Below, piece after piece: positions 33,119-42,064 of a stretch of DNA of 64,000 nucleotides. Within the stretch, counting starts at the first letter, position 1, and every line of letters begins with the position of its first letter. The notes beneath the pieces were generated by a model. It made no database searches and was not told the origin of the DNA. It was given only the letters and a program-made list of their open reading frames with translations. The translations under genes and the position numbers were made by a program. Location of the stretch: assembly GCF_001905845.1 (NCBI RefSeq), contig NZ_LIVZ01000002.1:558001-622000 (forward strand), read 5' to 3'. The DNA is from Streptomyces sp. TSRI0107 (GTDB lineage Bacteria; Actinomycetota; Actinomycetes; Streptomycetales; Streptomycetaceae).

Positions 33119-33244
33119 CGCTTTTCCGCCGGGGAATTCCGGGCATGCGGACGCCGCACGCACGGTCAATTACCGGCGCGCCGAAAAAGGGCGTGGAAAA
33201 GAGTCCGCCCGGCGAATAACTGCTCTTTGTATACGGCTCTCGTG

Positions 33245-33940
33245 TTAATGCCGCAGGCCCGACATGTTTACGGCATGTTGCGAATTCCTCACACGGTCCG
33301 CGCGCTCCCCTCCGGGGCCGAACCGCAGCCGGTGCGCGCCGGTCGAGCGCTCGGCGTGCACGGCGGTGATCGCCCGCGCGCGCTCGCTGTCGCCGCGGGC
33401 CACGGCGTCCACGATCGCCCCGTGCTCCGCCCAGGACTCCACCGGGCTGACCGGCGCCTCCACCGCGTACATCCAGGCGATCTTGTGCCGCAGCTGGCTC
33501 AGCATCGACGTCAGGGCCGGGCTGGCACAGGCCTGGGCGAGCGTCTCGTGGAACCAGCCGCCCAGGGAGCGCAGGTCGTCGCTGTTGCCCCGGCGGGCCC
33601 GCTCCTGGCCCAGCCGCACCAGACCGCGCAGCACCTTCAGATGTGCCTCGGTGCGCCGCTGCGCCGCGCGGGAGGCGCCCAGCGGCTCCAGCAGCAGGCG
33701 CATCTCCAGCAGGTCGGCGGCCTCCTGCTCGGTGGGCTCGGCCACGCACGCGCCCGCGTGCCGCCGGGTCACCACGAAGCCCTCCGCCTCCAGCGTGCGC
33801 AGCGCCTCCCGGACCGGGACGCGCGAGACGCCGTAACGGCGGGCGAGCAGTTCCTCGGTGAGCCGGCTGCCGCGCTCGTAGACACCCGCGACGATGTCGT
33901 CCCGGATCGCCGAGCACACCGAATGCGCCGGAATACGCAT
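33245..33940 (-). CDS. GntR-family regulator (FadR/FCD subgroup)
   Basis: A 231-residue repressor-type protein. The winged helix-turn-helix spans residues 5-70 (RYGVSRVPVREALRTLEAEG is the recognition region). The FCD all-helical ligand domain is about 80-215 (EMRLLLEPLGASRAA, GWFHETLAQACASPALTSML), containing the acidic and His residues that usually hold a metal and carboxylate ligand. Ligand unknown. ATG at 33940. It is transcribed alone toward ptsH. A GTCAGTGAC inverted repeat at 33989-33997 lies 49 bases upstream and could be part of an operator, but it is short. Confidence 0.82.
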   Translation of the reverse strand: MRIPAHSVCSAIRDDIVAGVYERGSRLTEELLARRYGVSRVPVREALRTLEAEGFVVTRRHAGACVAEPTEQEAADLLEMRLLLEPLGASRAAQRRTEAHLKVLRGLVRLGQERARRGNSDDLRSLGGWFHETLAQACASPALTSMLSQLRHKIAWMYAVEAPVSPVESWAEHGAIVDAVARGDSERARAITAVHAERSTGAHRLRFGPGGERADRVRNSQHAVNMSGLRH

Positions 33941-34080
33941 GACCGACCTCCGCCTTAATCCCCGTGAAACGTCGACGATTGACGTGTGGTCAGTGACTCT
34001 ATGGCAATGGGCCGCAATTTCCGATGGCGGGCCGGAAATCATGGATATTTTTTGGACATCGGGGCGTCCGAAACGCCGAA

Positions 34081-34103
34081 AGCCCCGGCTCGGTGCCGGG
34101 GCT
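34081..34103 (-). terminator. terminator after the M23 gene
   Basis: AGCCCCGGC (34081-34089) pairs with GCCGGGGCT (34095-34103) around a 5-base loop, about 30 bases beyond the M23 peptidase stop. Confidence 0.75.
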
Positions 34104-34132
34104 TCGGGAAGGGAGGAGGGGGCGGGACGGCG

Positions 34133-34897
34133 TCAGACGTTCACGCCGTGCGCGCGCAGGTAGGCGACCGGGTCGATGTCCGAGCCGTACTCCGCGCCGG
34201 TGCGGGCCTCGAAGTGCAGATGCGGGCCGGTGACGTTGCCGGTGGCGCCCGAGAGGCCGATCTGCTGGCCGGGGGTCACGGTCTGCCCGACGGCGACGCC
34301 GATGGAGGACAGGTGGCCGTACTGGGTGTACGTGCCGTCGTGCATCCGGATGACCACCTGGTTGCCGTACGCGCCGCCCCAGCCGGCCTCGACGACCGTG
34401 CCGGAGCCGACCGAGTGGACGGAGGTGCCGCTCGCGGCGTGGAAGTCGACACCGGTGTGGCTGCCGGAGGACCACAGGGAACTGCCGGCCTGGTAGCCGG
34501 TGGAGACGTAGGAGCCGCTGATGGGCGCCACGAACGTGTTGAGGCGCTTGCGCTCGGCCTCCCGGGCGGCGCGCTCCTCGGCCTCGCGGGCCCGCACGGC
34601 CTCCGCCTCGGCCCGCTTCAGGGCGGCCGCCTCGGCCTTCTGCTCGGCGGCGGCCAGCTCGGCGGCCTGCTGCTGCGCGGCGGCCTGGGCGTCGATCTGC
34701 TCGGCGACCTCGTCGCCGAGGGTGAGGACCGGGAGTACGCCGGTCTGCTCGGCGGGGCTTTCGGCGGCGAGCGCCGGGCCCGCCAGGGTGCCGATGACGC
34801 CGGTGGTGGTGAGCGCCGCGACGCCCGCCGCGCGGGCGGTGGTGCGATGCATCCGGCTGGGACGACGATGCTTCCCGGTGGCGCGGGTCAACGCCAT
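34133..34897 (-). CDS. secreted M23 (LytM) endopeptidase
   Basis: A 254-residue exported wall hydrolase. A signal peptide spans residues 1-44, with a twin-basic N region, an Ala-rich core and an LAAES-type cleavage site. A Glu/Ala/Arg coiled coil covers about 60-118. The M23 domain (about 122-254) has zinc ligands His and Asp in HTGVDFHAASG and the HxH in TGPHLHFEAR, so it should be active. It cuts peptidoglycan cross-bridges or stems. A long leader carrying a c-di-AMP riboswitch precedes it, so expression should respond to that nucleotide. It ends at the hairpin at 34081. Confidence 0.92.
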   Translation of the reverse strand: MALTRATGKHRRPSRMHRTTARAAGVAALTTTGVIGTLAGPALAAESPAEQTGVLPVLTLGDEVAEQIDAQAAAQQQAAELAAAEQKAEAAALKRAEAEAVRAREAEERAAREAERKRLNTFVAPISGSYVSTGYQAGSSLWSSGSHTGVDFHAASGTSVHSVGSGTVVEAGWGGAYGNQVVIRMHDGTYTQYGHLSSIGVAVGQTVTPGQQIGLSGATGNVTGPHLHFEARTGAEYGSDIDPVAYLRAHGVNV

Positions 34898-34919
34898 GAA
34901 GTGGCTGGTCCTTTCCTTC

Positions 34920-35070
34920 CTTCTCGCCTACCGGGTTAGCTGACGGGTTCGGAGCAGGAAGGTCTCCTACGGCCGCCCTCGCTCACGCGCGGGCGTCCGA
35001 TTCACCCCAGGGACTGCACAGGTGGGTCCCCGGCTCCCCTGGCTCGCGCCGTACGGGGACTCGGCGATGA
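34920..35070 (-). promoter_or_regulatory. ydaO/yuaA c-di-AMP riboswitch
   Basis: On the minus strand the M23 leader carries, in order, the conserved segments of this class. GGGGAGCCGGGGACC (near 35038-35024) is followed by CTGGGGTGAATCGGAC (near 35011-34996), a peripheral stem with GTAGGAGACC, then GAACCCGTCAGCTAACC and GGTAGGCGA close to the gene (34950-34925). The order, spacing and the final GTCAGCTAACC/GTAGGCG block match ydaO riboswitches known upstream of Streptomyces wall-hydrolase genes such as rpfA. These are usually off-switches when c-di-AMP is bound. Ends are approximate. Confidence 0.9.
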
Positions 35071-35218
35071 CTGTCCGGTGCCGCGGATGCGGCGCACTGC
35101 CTGACGAACAGCCCGCACGACGCTAAGACGGGCGGCTTTCAAATCCCAAACCAACACGGGGTTTTGTAGCGCATCCCACAGGGCAGACAGGCAACCTCCG
35201 CCTCAATTCGGACATCAA
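35071..35218 (-). promoter_or_regulatory. promoter region of the riboswitch transcript
   Basis: Upstream of the riboswitch, the minus strand is AT-rich (around 35128-35170). A possible -35 TTGGGA is spaced 17 bases from TTAGCG. This would start the transcript shortly before the riboswitch. The elements are weak matches, and the assignment rests mostly on position. Confidence 0.35.
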
Positions 35219-35252
35219 GGGGCCCTGGTGACGCTTCGGTCACCAGGGCCCC
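35219..35252 (-). terminator. terminator after the M16 operon
   Basis: GGGGCCCTGGTGAC (35219-35232), loop GCTTCG, and the exact complement (35239-35252) give a 14-bp perfect hairpin 28 bases beyond the M16 stop. Confidence 0.88.
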
Positions 35253-35279
35253 TGCGCGTGAGTGTGCCCGCGCGGTCGT

Positions 35280-36668
35280 CTACTCGGCCGCCACCACGGT
35301 CACTTCGCCGATGCCCAGAGCCTCCACGGGCTCCTTGATCTGCGCCGCGTCACCGACGAGGACGGTCACCAGACGGTCCACCGGGAAGGCGTTCACGACC
35401 GCGGCGGTCGCCTCGACCGTGCCGGTCGCGGCAAGCTGCTGGTACAGCGCCGCCTGGTAGTCGTCGGGCAGGTACTGCTCGACCTGGTCGGCCAGCGTGC
35501 TCGCCACGGCCGCCGCCGTCTCGTACTTGAGCGGCGCCACGCCGACCAGGTTCTGCACGGCGACGTCCCGCTCGGCGTCGGTCAGGCCCTCCGCGGCGAG
35601 GGTGCGCAGCACCGTCCACAGGTCGTGCAGGGCGGGACCGGTGTTCGGGGTGTCGACGGAGCCGCTGATGGCGAGCATCGACGCGCCCGTGCCGTCCGGG
35701 GCGGACCGCAGCACCTGCCCGAACGCCCGTACGCCGTAGGTGTAGCCCTTCTCCTCGCGCAGGACGCGGTCCAGGCGGGAGGTGAGGGTGCCGCCCAGGC
35801 AGTACGTGCCGAGCACCTGGGCGGGCCACACGCGGTCGTGCCGGTCGGCGCCGACCCGGCCGATGAGCAGCTGGGTCTGGACCGCGCCGGGGCGGTCCAC
35901 GATGACGACGCGCCCGGTGTCGTCGGCGGTCACCGGCGGCACCGGCCGCGGCTCGGCCGAGGAGCCGGTCCAGGAGCCGAGGGTGTCGCCGAGCAGGGCG
36001 TCCAGGTCGATGCCGGTGAGGTCGCCGACCACCACGGCGGTGGCCGTGGCCGGGCGGACGTGCCGCTCGTAGAAGGCGCGCACGGCCGCCGCGTCGATCT
36101 TCGCGACCGTGTCCTCGGTGCCCTGGCGCGGCCGCGACATGCGCGCGGACGCCGGGAACAGCTCCTTGGACAGTTCCTTCGCGGCGCGCCGGGACGGGTT
36201 GGCCAGCTCGTGCGGGATCTCGTCCAGCCGGTTGCGGACCAGCCGCTCGACCTCGCTGTCGGCGAACGCGGGCGCGCGCAGCGCGTCGGCGATCAGGCCG
36301 AGGCCCTTCTCCAGACGGGAGGCCGGGACCTCCAGGCTGAGCCGGACGCCGGGGTGGTCGGCGTGCGCGTCGAGGGTGGCGCCGCAGCGCTCCAGCTCGG
36401 CGGCGTACTCCTCGGCGGAGTGCTTGTCGGTGCCCTCGGAGAAGGCGCGCGCCATGATCGTGGCGACGCCGTCCAGGCCGGTGGGCTCGGCGTCCAGCGG
36501 CGCCGCCAGGAGCACCTCGACGGCGACGACCTGCTGACCGGGGCGGTGGCAGCGCAGCACCGTCAGGCCGTTGTCGAGGGTCCCGCGCGTGGGGGCGGGG
36601 AACGCCCACGGCTTGGCGTCGCCCGGCTGCGGCTGCGGGTGGAAGTCCATCGTGGCGAGCTCGGTCAC
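35280..36668 (-). CDS. M16-family protein lacking the zinc motif
   Basis: A 462-residue M16 (insulinase/pitrilysin) fold protein with the two half-domains (about 30-230 and 240-440, including EEKGYTYGVRAFG). The position that should hold HxxEH reads ARAFSEGTDKHSAEEYAAEL, so the zinc site is absent. This is the non-catalytic partner of a heterodimer such as mitochondrial MPP-alpha or bacterial SPH2681-like pairs. GTG at 36668 overlaps the stop of the catalytic subunit by four bases (GTGA), so equal amounts are expected. It closes the operon at a strong hairpin. Confidence 0.85.
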   Translation of the reverse strand: MTELATMDFHPQPQPGDAKPWAFPAPTRGTLDNGLTVLRCHRPGQQVVAVEVLLAAPLDAEPTGLDGVATIMARAFSEGTDKHSAEEYAAELERCGATLDAHADHPGVRLSLEVPASRLEKGLGLIADALRAPAFADSEVERLVRNRLDEIPHELANPSRRAAKELSKELFPASARMSRPRQGTEDTVAKIDAAAVRAFYERHVRPATATAVVVGDLTGIDLDALLGDTLGSWTGSSAEPRPVPPVTADDTGRVVIVDRPGAVQTQLLIGRVGADRHDRVWPAQVLGTYCLGGTLTSRLDRVLREEKGYTYGVRAFGQVLRSAPDGTGASMLAISGSVDTPNTGPALHDLWTVLRTLAAEGLTDAERDVAVQNLVGVAPLKYETAAAVASTLADQVEQYLPDDYQAALYQQLAATGTVEATAAVVNAFPVDRLVTVLVGDAAQIKEPVEALGIGEVTVVAAE

Positions 36669-38059
36669 TTGGCCGCCTCCTCGTTGTCGTCGGCGGCTTC
36701 CACGGTCGCCGCGGATTCCGGGTCCTCGGTGCCCTCCACGTCCTCGGGCTGCTCGGGGCTGAGCGGCTCGTAGACGAGCACCGCGCGGTTGTCGGGGCGC
36801 AGGCGGGCCTTGGCGACCTCCTGGACCTCCTCCGGCGTCACCTCCAGCACCCGCTGGACGGCGGTGAGGGCGAGCTGCGGGTCGCCGAACAGCACGGCGA
36901 ACCGGCACAGTTCGTCGGCGCGGCCGGCGACCGTGCCGAGCCGGTCCAGCCACTCGCGCTCCAACTGGGCCTGGGCGCGCTCCATCTCCTCGGCGGTGGG
37001 GCCCTCCTCGGCGAACCGGGCCAGCTCCTCGTCGATGGCGGCCTCGATGACCGGCACCTCGACGTCGCCGGAGGTCTTCACGTCCAGCCAGCCCAGCGAG
37101 GGCGCCCCGGCGAGGCGCAGCAGGCCGAAGCCGGCCGCGACGGCCGTGCGGTCCCGGCGGACGAGCCGGTTGTACAGACGGGAGGACTCGCCGCCGCCCA
37201 GGACGGTGAGCGCCAGGTCGGCGGCGTCGCACGCGCGCGTGCCGTCGTGCGGGAGGCGGTAGGCGGCCATCAGGGCGCGCGCCGGGACCTCCTCCTCGAC
37301 GACCTCGCGCAGCTGCTCGCCGATGATCTCGGGCAGCGAGCCGTCGCGCGGGGCGGGCTTGCCGTCGTGCGAGGGGATGGAACCGAAGTACTTCTCGATC
37401 CACGCGAGAGTCTGCTTCGGGTCGATGTCACCGACCACCGAGAGCACCGCGTTGTTCGGCGCGTAGTAGGTGCGGAAGAACGCGCGGGCGTCCTCCAGCG
37501 TCGCCGCGTCCAGGTCGGCCATCGACCCGATCGGCGTGTGGTGGTACGGGTGGCCCTCCGGGTAGGCGAGGGCGGTGAGCTTCTCGAACGCGGTGCCGTA
37601 GGGCACGTTGTCGTAGCGCTGGCGGCGCTCGTTCTTGACGACGTCCCGCTGGTTCTCCATCGACTCGTCGTCGAGGGCGGTCAGCAGGGAGCCCATGCGG
37701 TCGGCCTCCAGCCAGAGCGCGAGCTCCAGCTGGTGGGCGGGCATGGTCTCGAAGTAGTTGGTGCGCTCGAAGCTGGTGGTGCCGTTGAGCGAGCCGCCCG
37801 CGCCCTGCACCAGTTCGAAGTGGCCGTTGCCCTTCACCTGGGCGGAGCCCTGGAACATCAGGTGCTCGAAAAGGTGAGCCAGGCCGGTACGGCCCTTGAC
37901 CTCGTGGCGCGAGCCGACGTCGTACCAGAGGCACACCGCCGCGACCGGGGTCAGGTGGTCCTCGGAGAGCACCACGCGCAGACCGTTGGCCAGGCGGTGC
38001 TCGGTCGCTGTCAGGCCGCCGGAGCCTGCCTCGGCTGTGGCCGTGTGACCCATGGGCAT
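36665..38059 (-). CDS. M16-family zinc metallopeptidase
   Basis: A 464-residue catalytic M16B peptidase. The inverted zinc motif HLFEH is in TGLAHLFEHLMFQGS (near residues 61-75), and the downstream Glu ligand lies in the MENQRDVVKNERRQ segment. Both half-domains are present, and the C-terminal 25 residues are acidic. No signal peptide is clear, so a cytoplasmic peptide-degrading or processing role is likely. Coupled to the inactive subunit downstream. Two nearby ATGs (38059 and 38053) are possible starts. Confidence 0.87.
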   Translation of the reverse strand: MPMGHTATAEAGSGGLTATEHRLANGLRVVLSEDHLTPVAAVCLWYDVGSRHEVKGRTGLAHLFEHLMFQGSAQVKGNGHFELVQGAGGSLNGTTSFERTNYFETMPAHQLELALWLEADRMGSLLTALDDESMENQRDVVKNERRQRYDNVPYGTAFEKLTALAYPEGHPYHHTPIGSMADLDAATLEDARAFFRTYYAPNNAVLSVVGDIDPKQTLAWIEKYFGSIPSHDGKPAPRDGSLPEIIGEQLREVVEEEVPARALMAAYRLPHDGTRACDAADLALTVLGGGESSRLYNRLVRRDRTAVAAGFGLLRLAGAPSLGWLDVKTSGDVEVPVIEAAIDEELARFAEEGPTAEEMERAQAQLEREWLDRLGTVAGRADELCRFAVLFGDPQLALTAVQRVLEVTPEEVQEVAKARLRPDNRAVLVYEPLSPEQPEDVEGTEDPESAATVEAADDNEEAAK

Positions 38060-38330
38060 GTACGTCCCTTCGATCGCGGATGCGGTGGGTGAGACCGCTG
38101 GTTTCCTGCCGTCCTGCCACTGTATGCAAGCGTGCGGACCGTCTGCGAAGTTCCCGGACCGCGTACGCCGAGAGCGAGAGGGGGCTTACCCGGCGTGAGG
38201 GCGTAGCCTGCGGGGCAGCAGGGGGGCCGGGCGGACTGCGCCGGGTCCCGCTCCGCGTTGTCAGTGCCGCGGTCCACAATGGTCCGCGTCAGATCCCGTT
38301 CACCACGCTTCAGCAAGGAGCCAGGCAGCG

Positions 38331-40787
38331 ATGGCCCGCCGCAGCACGAAGACCCCGCCGCCCGACGACTCGTACGAGGAGAAGATCCTCGACATCGACG
38401 TCGTCGACGAGATGCAGGGCTCCTTCCTCGAGTACGCGTACTCGGTCATCTACTCCCGAGCCCTGCCGGACGCACGCGACGGTCTCAAGCCGGTGCACCG
38501 CCGCATCGTCTACCAGATGAACGAGATGGGCCTGCGCCCGGAACGCGGCTATGTGAAGTGCGCCCGCGTGGTCGGCGAGGTCATGGGCAAGCTGCACCCG
38601 CACGGCGACGCGTCGATCTACGACGCCCTGGTGCGCATGGCCCAGCCCTTCTCGATGCGCGTGCCCCTGGTGGACGGCCACGGCAACTTCGGCTCCCTGG
38701 GCAACGACGACCCGCCGGCGGCCATGCGGTACACCGAGTGCCGGATGGCCGCGGCCACGGGTCTGATGACCGAGTCCATCGAAGAGGACACGGTCGACTT
38801 CGGTCCGAACTACGACGGCCAGGAGCAGGAGCCGGTCGCCCTGCCCGCCGCGTTCCCGAACCTCCTGGTGAACGGCGCCTCCGGCATCGCGGTCGGCATG
38901 GCCACCAACATGCCGCCGCACAACCTCGGCGAGGTCATCGCCGCCGCCCGCCACCTCATCCGGTATCCGAACGCCGATCTCGACGCGCTGATGAGGCACG
39001 TCCCGGGACCCGACCTGCCCACCGGCGGCCGGATCGTCGGCCTGTCGGGCATCCGCGACGCCTACGAGACGGGCCGCGGCACGTTCAAGATGCGCGCGAC
39101 GGTGTCCGTGGAGACCGTCACGGCCCGCCGCAAGGGCCTGGTCGTCACCGAGCTGCCCTTCACGGTCGGCCCGGAGAAGGTGATCGCCAAGATCAAGGAC
39201 CTGGTCGGCTCGAAGAAGCTCCAGGGCATCGCCGACGTCAAGGACCTCACCGACCGTGAGCACGGGCTGCGCCTGGTCATCGAGATCAAGAACGGCTTCG
39301 TGCCGGAGGCCGTCCTGGAGCAGCTGTACAAGCTGACCCCGATGGAGGAGTCCTTCGGCATCAACAACGTGGCGCTGGTGGACGGCCAGCCGCTGACGCT
39401 GGGCCTGAAGGAGCTGCTGGAGGTCTATCTCGACCACCGCTTCGAGGTCGTCCGCCGCCGCTCCGAGTTCCGCCGCGGCAAGCGGCGCGACCGCCTGCAC
39501 CTGGTCGAGGGCCTGCTGACGGCCCTGGTGGACATCGACGAGGTCATCCGGCTGATCCGCTCCAGCGAGAACTCCGCGCAGGCCAAGGAGCGCCTGATGG
39601 AGCGCTTCTCGCTGAGCGAGGTGCAGACCCAGTACATCCTCGACACGCCGCTGCGCCGGCTCACCAAGTACGACCGGATCGAGCTGGAGGCGGAGAAGGA
39701 CCGGCTCAACACCGAGATCGAGGAGCTGACCCGGATCCTGGAGTCCGACGCGGAGCTGCGCAAGCTGGTCTCCACCGAACTGGCCGCGGTGGCCAAGAAG
39801 TTCGGCACCGAGCGGCGTACGGTCCTGCTGGAGTCCGCGGGCGCCCCGGCCGCCGCCGTGCCGCTGCAGGTGGCGGACGACCCGTGCCGGGTGCTGCTGT
39901 CCTCGACGGGTCTGCTGGCGCGTACGGCCAACGCCGAGCCGTTCGCGGAGGACGCCGACGGCAAGCGCGCCAAGCACGACGTGATCGTCTCGGCGGTGCC
40001 GGCCACGGCCCGTGGCGAGGTCGGCGCGGTGACGTCGTCCGGGCGGCTGCTGCGGATCAGCGTCGTCGACCTGCCCCAGCTGCCGGAGACGGCGGCGGCG
40101 CCCACCCTCTCGGGCGGCGCGCCGCTGGCGGAGTTCGTCACCCTGGAGGACGACGAGACGGTCGTCTGCCTGACCACCCTCGACGAGTCCTCCCCCGGTC
40201 TGGCGCTGGGCACGGAGCAGGGCGTGGTCAAGCGGGTGGTGCCGGACTACCCGGCGAACAAGGAGGAGCTGGAGGTGATCACCCTCAAGGAGGGTGACCG
40301 GATCGTCGGCGCGGTGGAATTGCGCACCGGCGAGGAGGACCTGGTCTTCATCACCGACGACGCCCAGCTGCTGCGGTACCAGGCCTCCCAGGTCCGCCCG
40401 CAGGGCCGGCCGGCGGGCGGTATGGCGGGCATCAAGCTCGCCGACGGCGCGAAGGTCATCGCCTTCACGGCGGTGGACCCGGCCGCCGACGCGGTGGTGT
40501 TCACCGTCGCGGGCTCGCGCGGCACGCTGGACGACTCCGTGCAGACGACCGCCAAGCTGACCCCGTTCGACCAGTACCCGCGCAAGGGCCGTGCCACGGG
40601 CGGCGTGCGCTGCCAGCGGTTCCTGAAGGGCGAGGACTGCCTGTCCTTCGCCTGGGCGGGCGCCACCCCGGCACGGGCGGCCCAGAAGAACGGCTTGCCG
40701 GCCGACCTGCCCGAGATGGATCCGCGCCGCGACGGCTCGGGCGTGTCGCTGCAGAAGAAGGTGGCGGCGGTGGCCGGGCCGGTCTAG
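38331..40787 (+). CDS. parC: DNA topoisomerase IV subunit A (GyrA-like)
   Basis: An 818-residue type IIA topoisomerase A subunit. The 5Y-CAP domain spans about 30-330, with catalytic Tyr134 in [11 protein letters not shown] coiled-coil tower follows, then a C-terminal beta-pinwheel from about 500 (repeated blades with LxxGxx turns such as [25 protein letters not shown]). In the quinolone region [10 protein letters not shown], Ala94 stands at the position of GyrA Ser83. The pinwheel lacks a clear GyrA box, supporting ParC over GyrA. Its partner ParE is encoded about 7 kb away (47664-49787). It resolves linked chromosomes. ATG at 38331 after AAGGAG. Confidence 0.92.
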   Translation: MARRSTKTPPPDDSYEEKILDIDVVDEMQGSFLEYAYSVIYSRALPDARDGLKPVHRRIVYQMNEMGLRPERGYVKCARVVGEVMGKLHPHGDASIYDALVRMAQPFSMRVPLVDGHGNFGSLGNDDPPAAMRYTECRMAAATGLMTESIEEDTVDFGPNYDGQEQEPVALPAAFPNLLVNGASGIAVGMATNMPPHNLGEVIAAARHLIRYPNADLDALMRHVPGPDLPTGGRIVGLSGIRDAYETGRGTFKMRATVSVETVTARRKGLVVTELPFTVGPEKVIAKIKDLVGSKKLQGIADVKDLTDREHGLRLVIEIKNGFVPEAVLEQLYKLTPMEESFGINNVALVDGQPLTLGLKELLEVYLDHRFEVVRRRSEFRRGKRRDRLHLVEGLLTALVDIDEVIRLIRSSENSAQAKERLMERFSLSEVQTQYILDTPLRRLTKYDRIELEAEKDRLNTEIEELTRILESDAELRKLVSTELAAVAKKFGTERRTVLLESAGAPAAAVPLQVADDPCRVLLSSTGLLARTANAEPFAEDADGKRAKHDVIVSAVPATARGEVGAVTSSGRLLRISVVDLPQLPETAAAPTLSGGAPLAEFVTLEDDETVVCLTTLDESSPGLALGTEQGVVKRVVPDYPANKEELEVITLKEGDRIVGAVELRTGEEDLVFITDDAQLLRYQASQVRPQGRPAGGMAGIKLADGAKVIAFTAVDPAADAVVFTVAGSRGTLDDSVQTTAKLTPFDQYPRKGRATGGVRCQRFLKGEDCLSFAWAGATPARAAQKNGLPADLPEMDPRRDGSGVSLQKKVAAVAGPV

Positions 40788-41914
40788 AACCCCTGGTCCG
40801 CGCCGGGTTCCGGGTCGTACTCGGCGTACGCCTCGGGGCCCGGCTCCTCCGGGTCCCGGACGTAGCGCAGGACGCCCCACATGCCGTGCTCGTCGGCGGT
40901 GTGCGGGGCGTCGTCGCGGCAGGCCTCCAGCTCCTTGCCGAGGAGCGGGGCGTCGATGCCGGAGCCGATCAGGACGAGCTGGGTGAGCCGTTCGGCGTCA
41001 GACGCCCAGCGCTCCGGGTAGAACCGGAGGAACCGGCCCACCGCGTGGACGGCGTACCGGTTGCGGGGGTCGTGGGCGCCGAAGTCGACGTACCCCTTGA
41101 TCCGGTAGAGCCCTTCGGGCCTGCTGTCGAGGAACCGCATCAGGCGTCGGGGGTCGAGGGGGCGGTCGGAGACGAAGGACAGGCTGTCGTAGGCGGTGTG
41201 CAGATGGCCCGCGTGGCCGTGCGTCTCGCCGGGCACGTCCTGGTGCTCGTCCGCGTGCAGGTCGTCGTGCAGGTCGTCGAAGGACAGCTGCCCGACGCGC
41301 TCCTCGCTCGGCCGGCAGTCGAACAGGAACTCCGGGTCGATCCGGCCGTAGGTCGCGGGCACGACGGCGGCCCGGTCGGTGAGGGTGCGGACCAGGCCGA
41401 GGACACGTTCGGCGTCCGGGGTCCGGTCCAGCTTGTTGACCACGACGAGGTCGGCGAGGGCGAGGTGCCGGTCGATCTGGGGGTGCTTCGCGCGGGTCTC
41501 GTCGAACTCCGCGGCGTCGACGACCTCCACGAGACCGCCGTAGACCACCCGCGGGTTCTCGCTGGCGAGCAGCATGCGGACGAGTTCCTGCGGCTCGGCC
41601 AGGCCGCTGGCCTCGATCACGATGACGTCGATGCCGGTCTCGGGCCGGGCGAGCCGGTCGAGGTAGAGGTCCAGCTCACTGGCGTCGACGGCGCAGCACA
41701 GGCATCCGTTGCCGAGCGAGACGGTGGAGTCGCCGAGCGCCCCGGCCACGGCCATGGCGTCGATCTCGATGGCGCCGAAGTCGTTGACGACGGCGCCGAT
41801 ACGGCTGCCGCCGCTGCGGTGGAGCAGATGGTTGAGGAGTGTCGTCTTGCCGGAGCCCAGGAATCCGGCGAGGACGACGACCGGGATCTGCTGCGGCCTC
41901 GGGCTCTGCCCCAA
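40784..41914 (-). CDS. CobW/COG0523-family GTPase (metal chaperone)
   Basis: A 376-residue P-loop GTPase. Walker A is [12 protein letters not shown] (17-28), followed by [12 protein letters not shown], which carries the family CxCC metal-binding motif. VVVNKLDR is the NKxD base motif. A His/Asp-rich stretch follows ([13 protein letters not shown], then HGHAGHLH), suited to hold zinc. The C-terminal CobW_C domain begins near RIKGYVDF. Proteins of this family deliver Zn or Co and often work under Zur control. TTG at 41914 is chosen because AGAGAGG lies seven bases upstream. It overlaps the parC end by four bases, tail to tail. Confidence 0.85.
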   Translation of the reverse strand: MGQSPRPQQIPVVVLAGFLGSGKTTLLNHLLHRSGGSRIGAVVNDFGAIEIDAMAVAGALGDSTVSLGNGCLCCAVDASELDLYLDRLARPETGIDVIVIEASGLAEPQELVRMLLASENPRVVYGGLVEVVDAAEFDETRAKHPQIDRHLALADLVVVNKLDRTPDAERVLGLVRTLTDRAAVVPATYGRIDPEFLFDCRPSEERVGQLSFDDLHDDLHADEHQDVPGETHGHAGHLHTAYDSLSFVSDRPLDPRRLMRFLDSRPEGLYRIKGYVDFGAHDPRNRYAVHAVGRFLRFYPERWASDAERLTQLVLIGSGIDAPLLGKELEACRDDAPHTADEHGMWGVLRYVRDPEEPGPEAYAEYDPEPGADQGF

Positions 41915-42045
41915 CGTGCGACCTCTCTCCTACCGGCGCGGGCCCCGGCGCGCGGCCCGGCGCGTGTGCGAGCACTGACTGCGGCCCCCAGAATACGAGC
42001 GCCGGCGCGGACCCCGGCGCGGTCGGGAGGTCATCGGGGACGAAG

Positions 42046-42064
42046 TCAGGTTAGGCTCACCTGT
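42046..42064 (+). promoter_or_regulatory. iron box overlapping a leaderless promoter
   Basis: TCAGGTTAGGCTCACCTGT matches the Streptomyces DmdR1/IdeR iron-box TTAGGTTAGGCTCACCTAA at 16 of 19 positions. It ends one base before the GTG start at 42065. The hexamer TAGGCT at 42052-42057 can be the -10 box seven bases before the GTG, so a repressor bound here would cover the promoter and start site. Confidence 0.75.
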
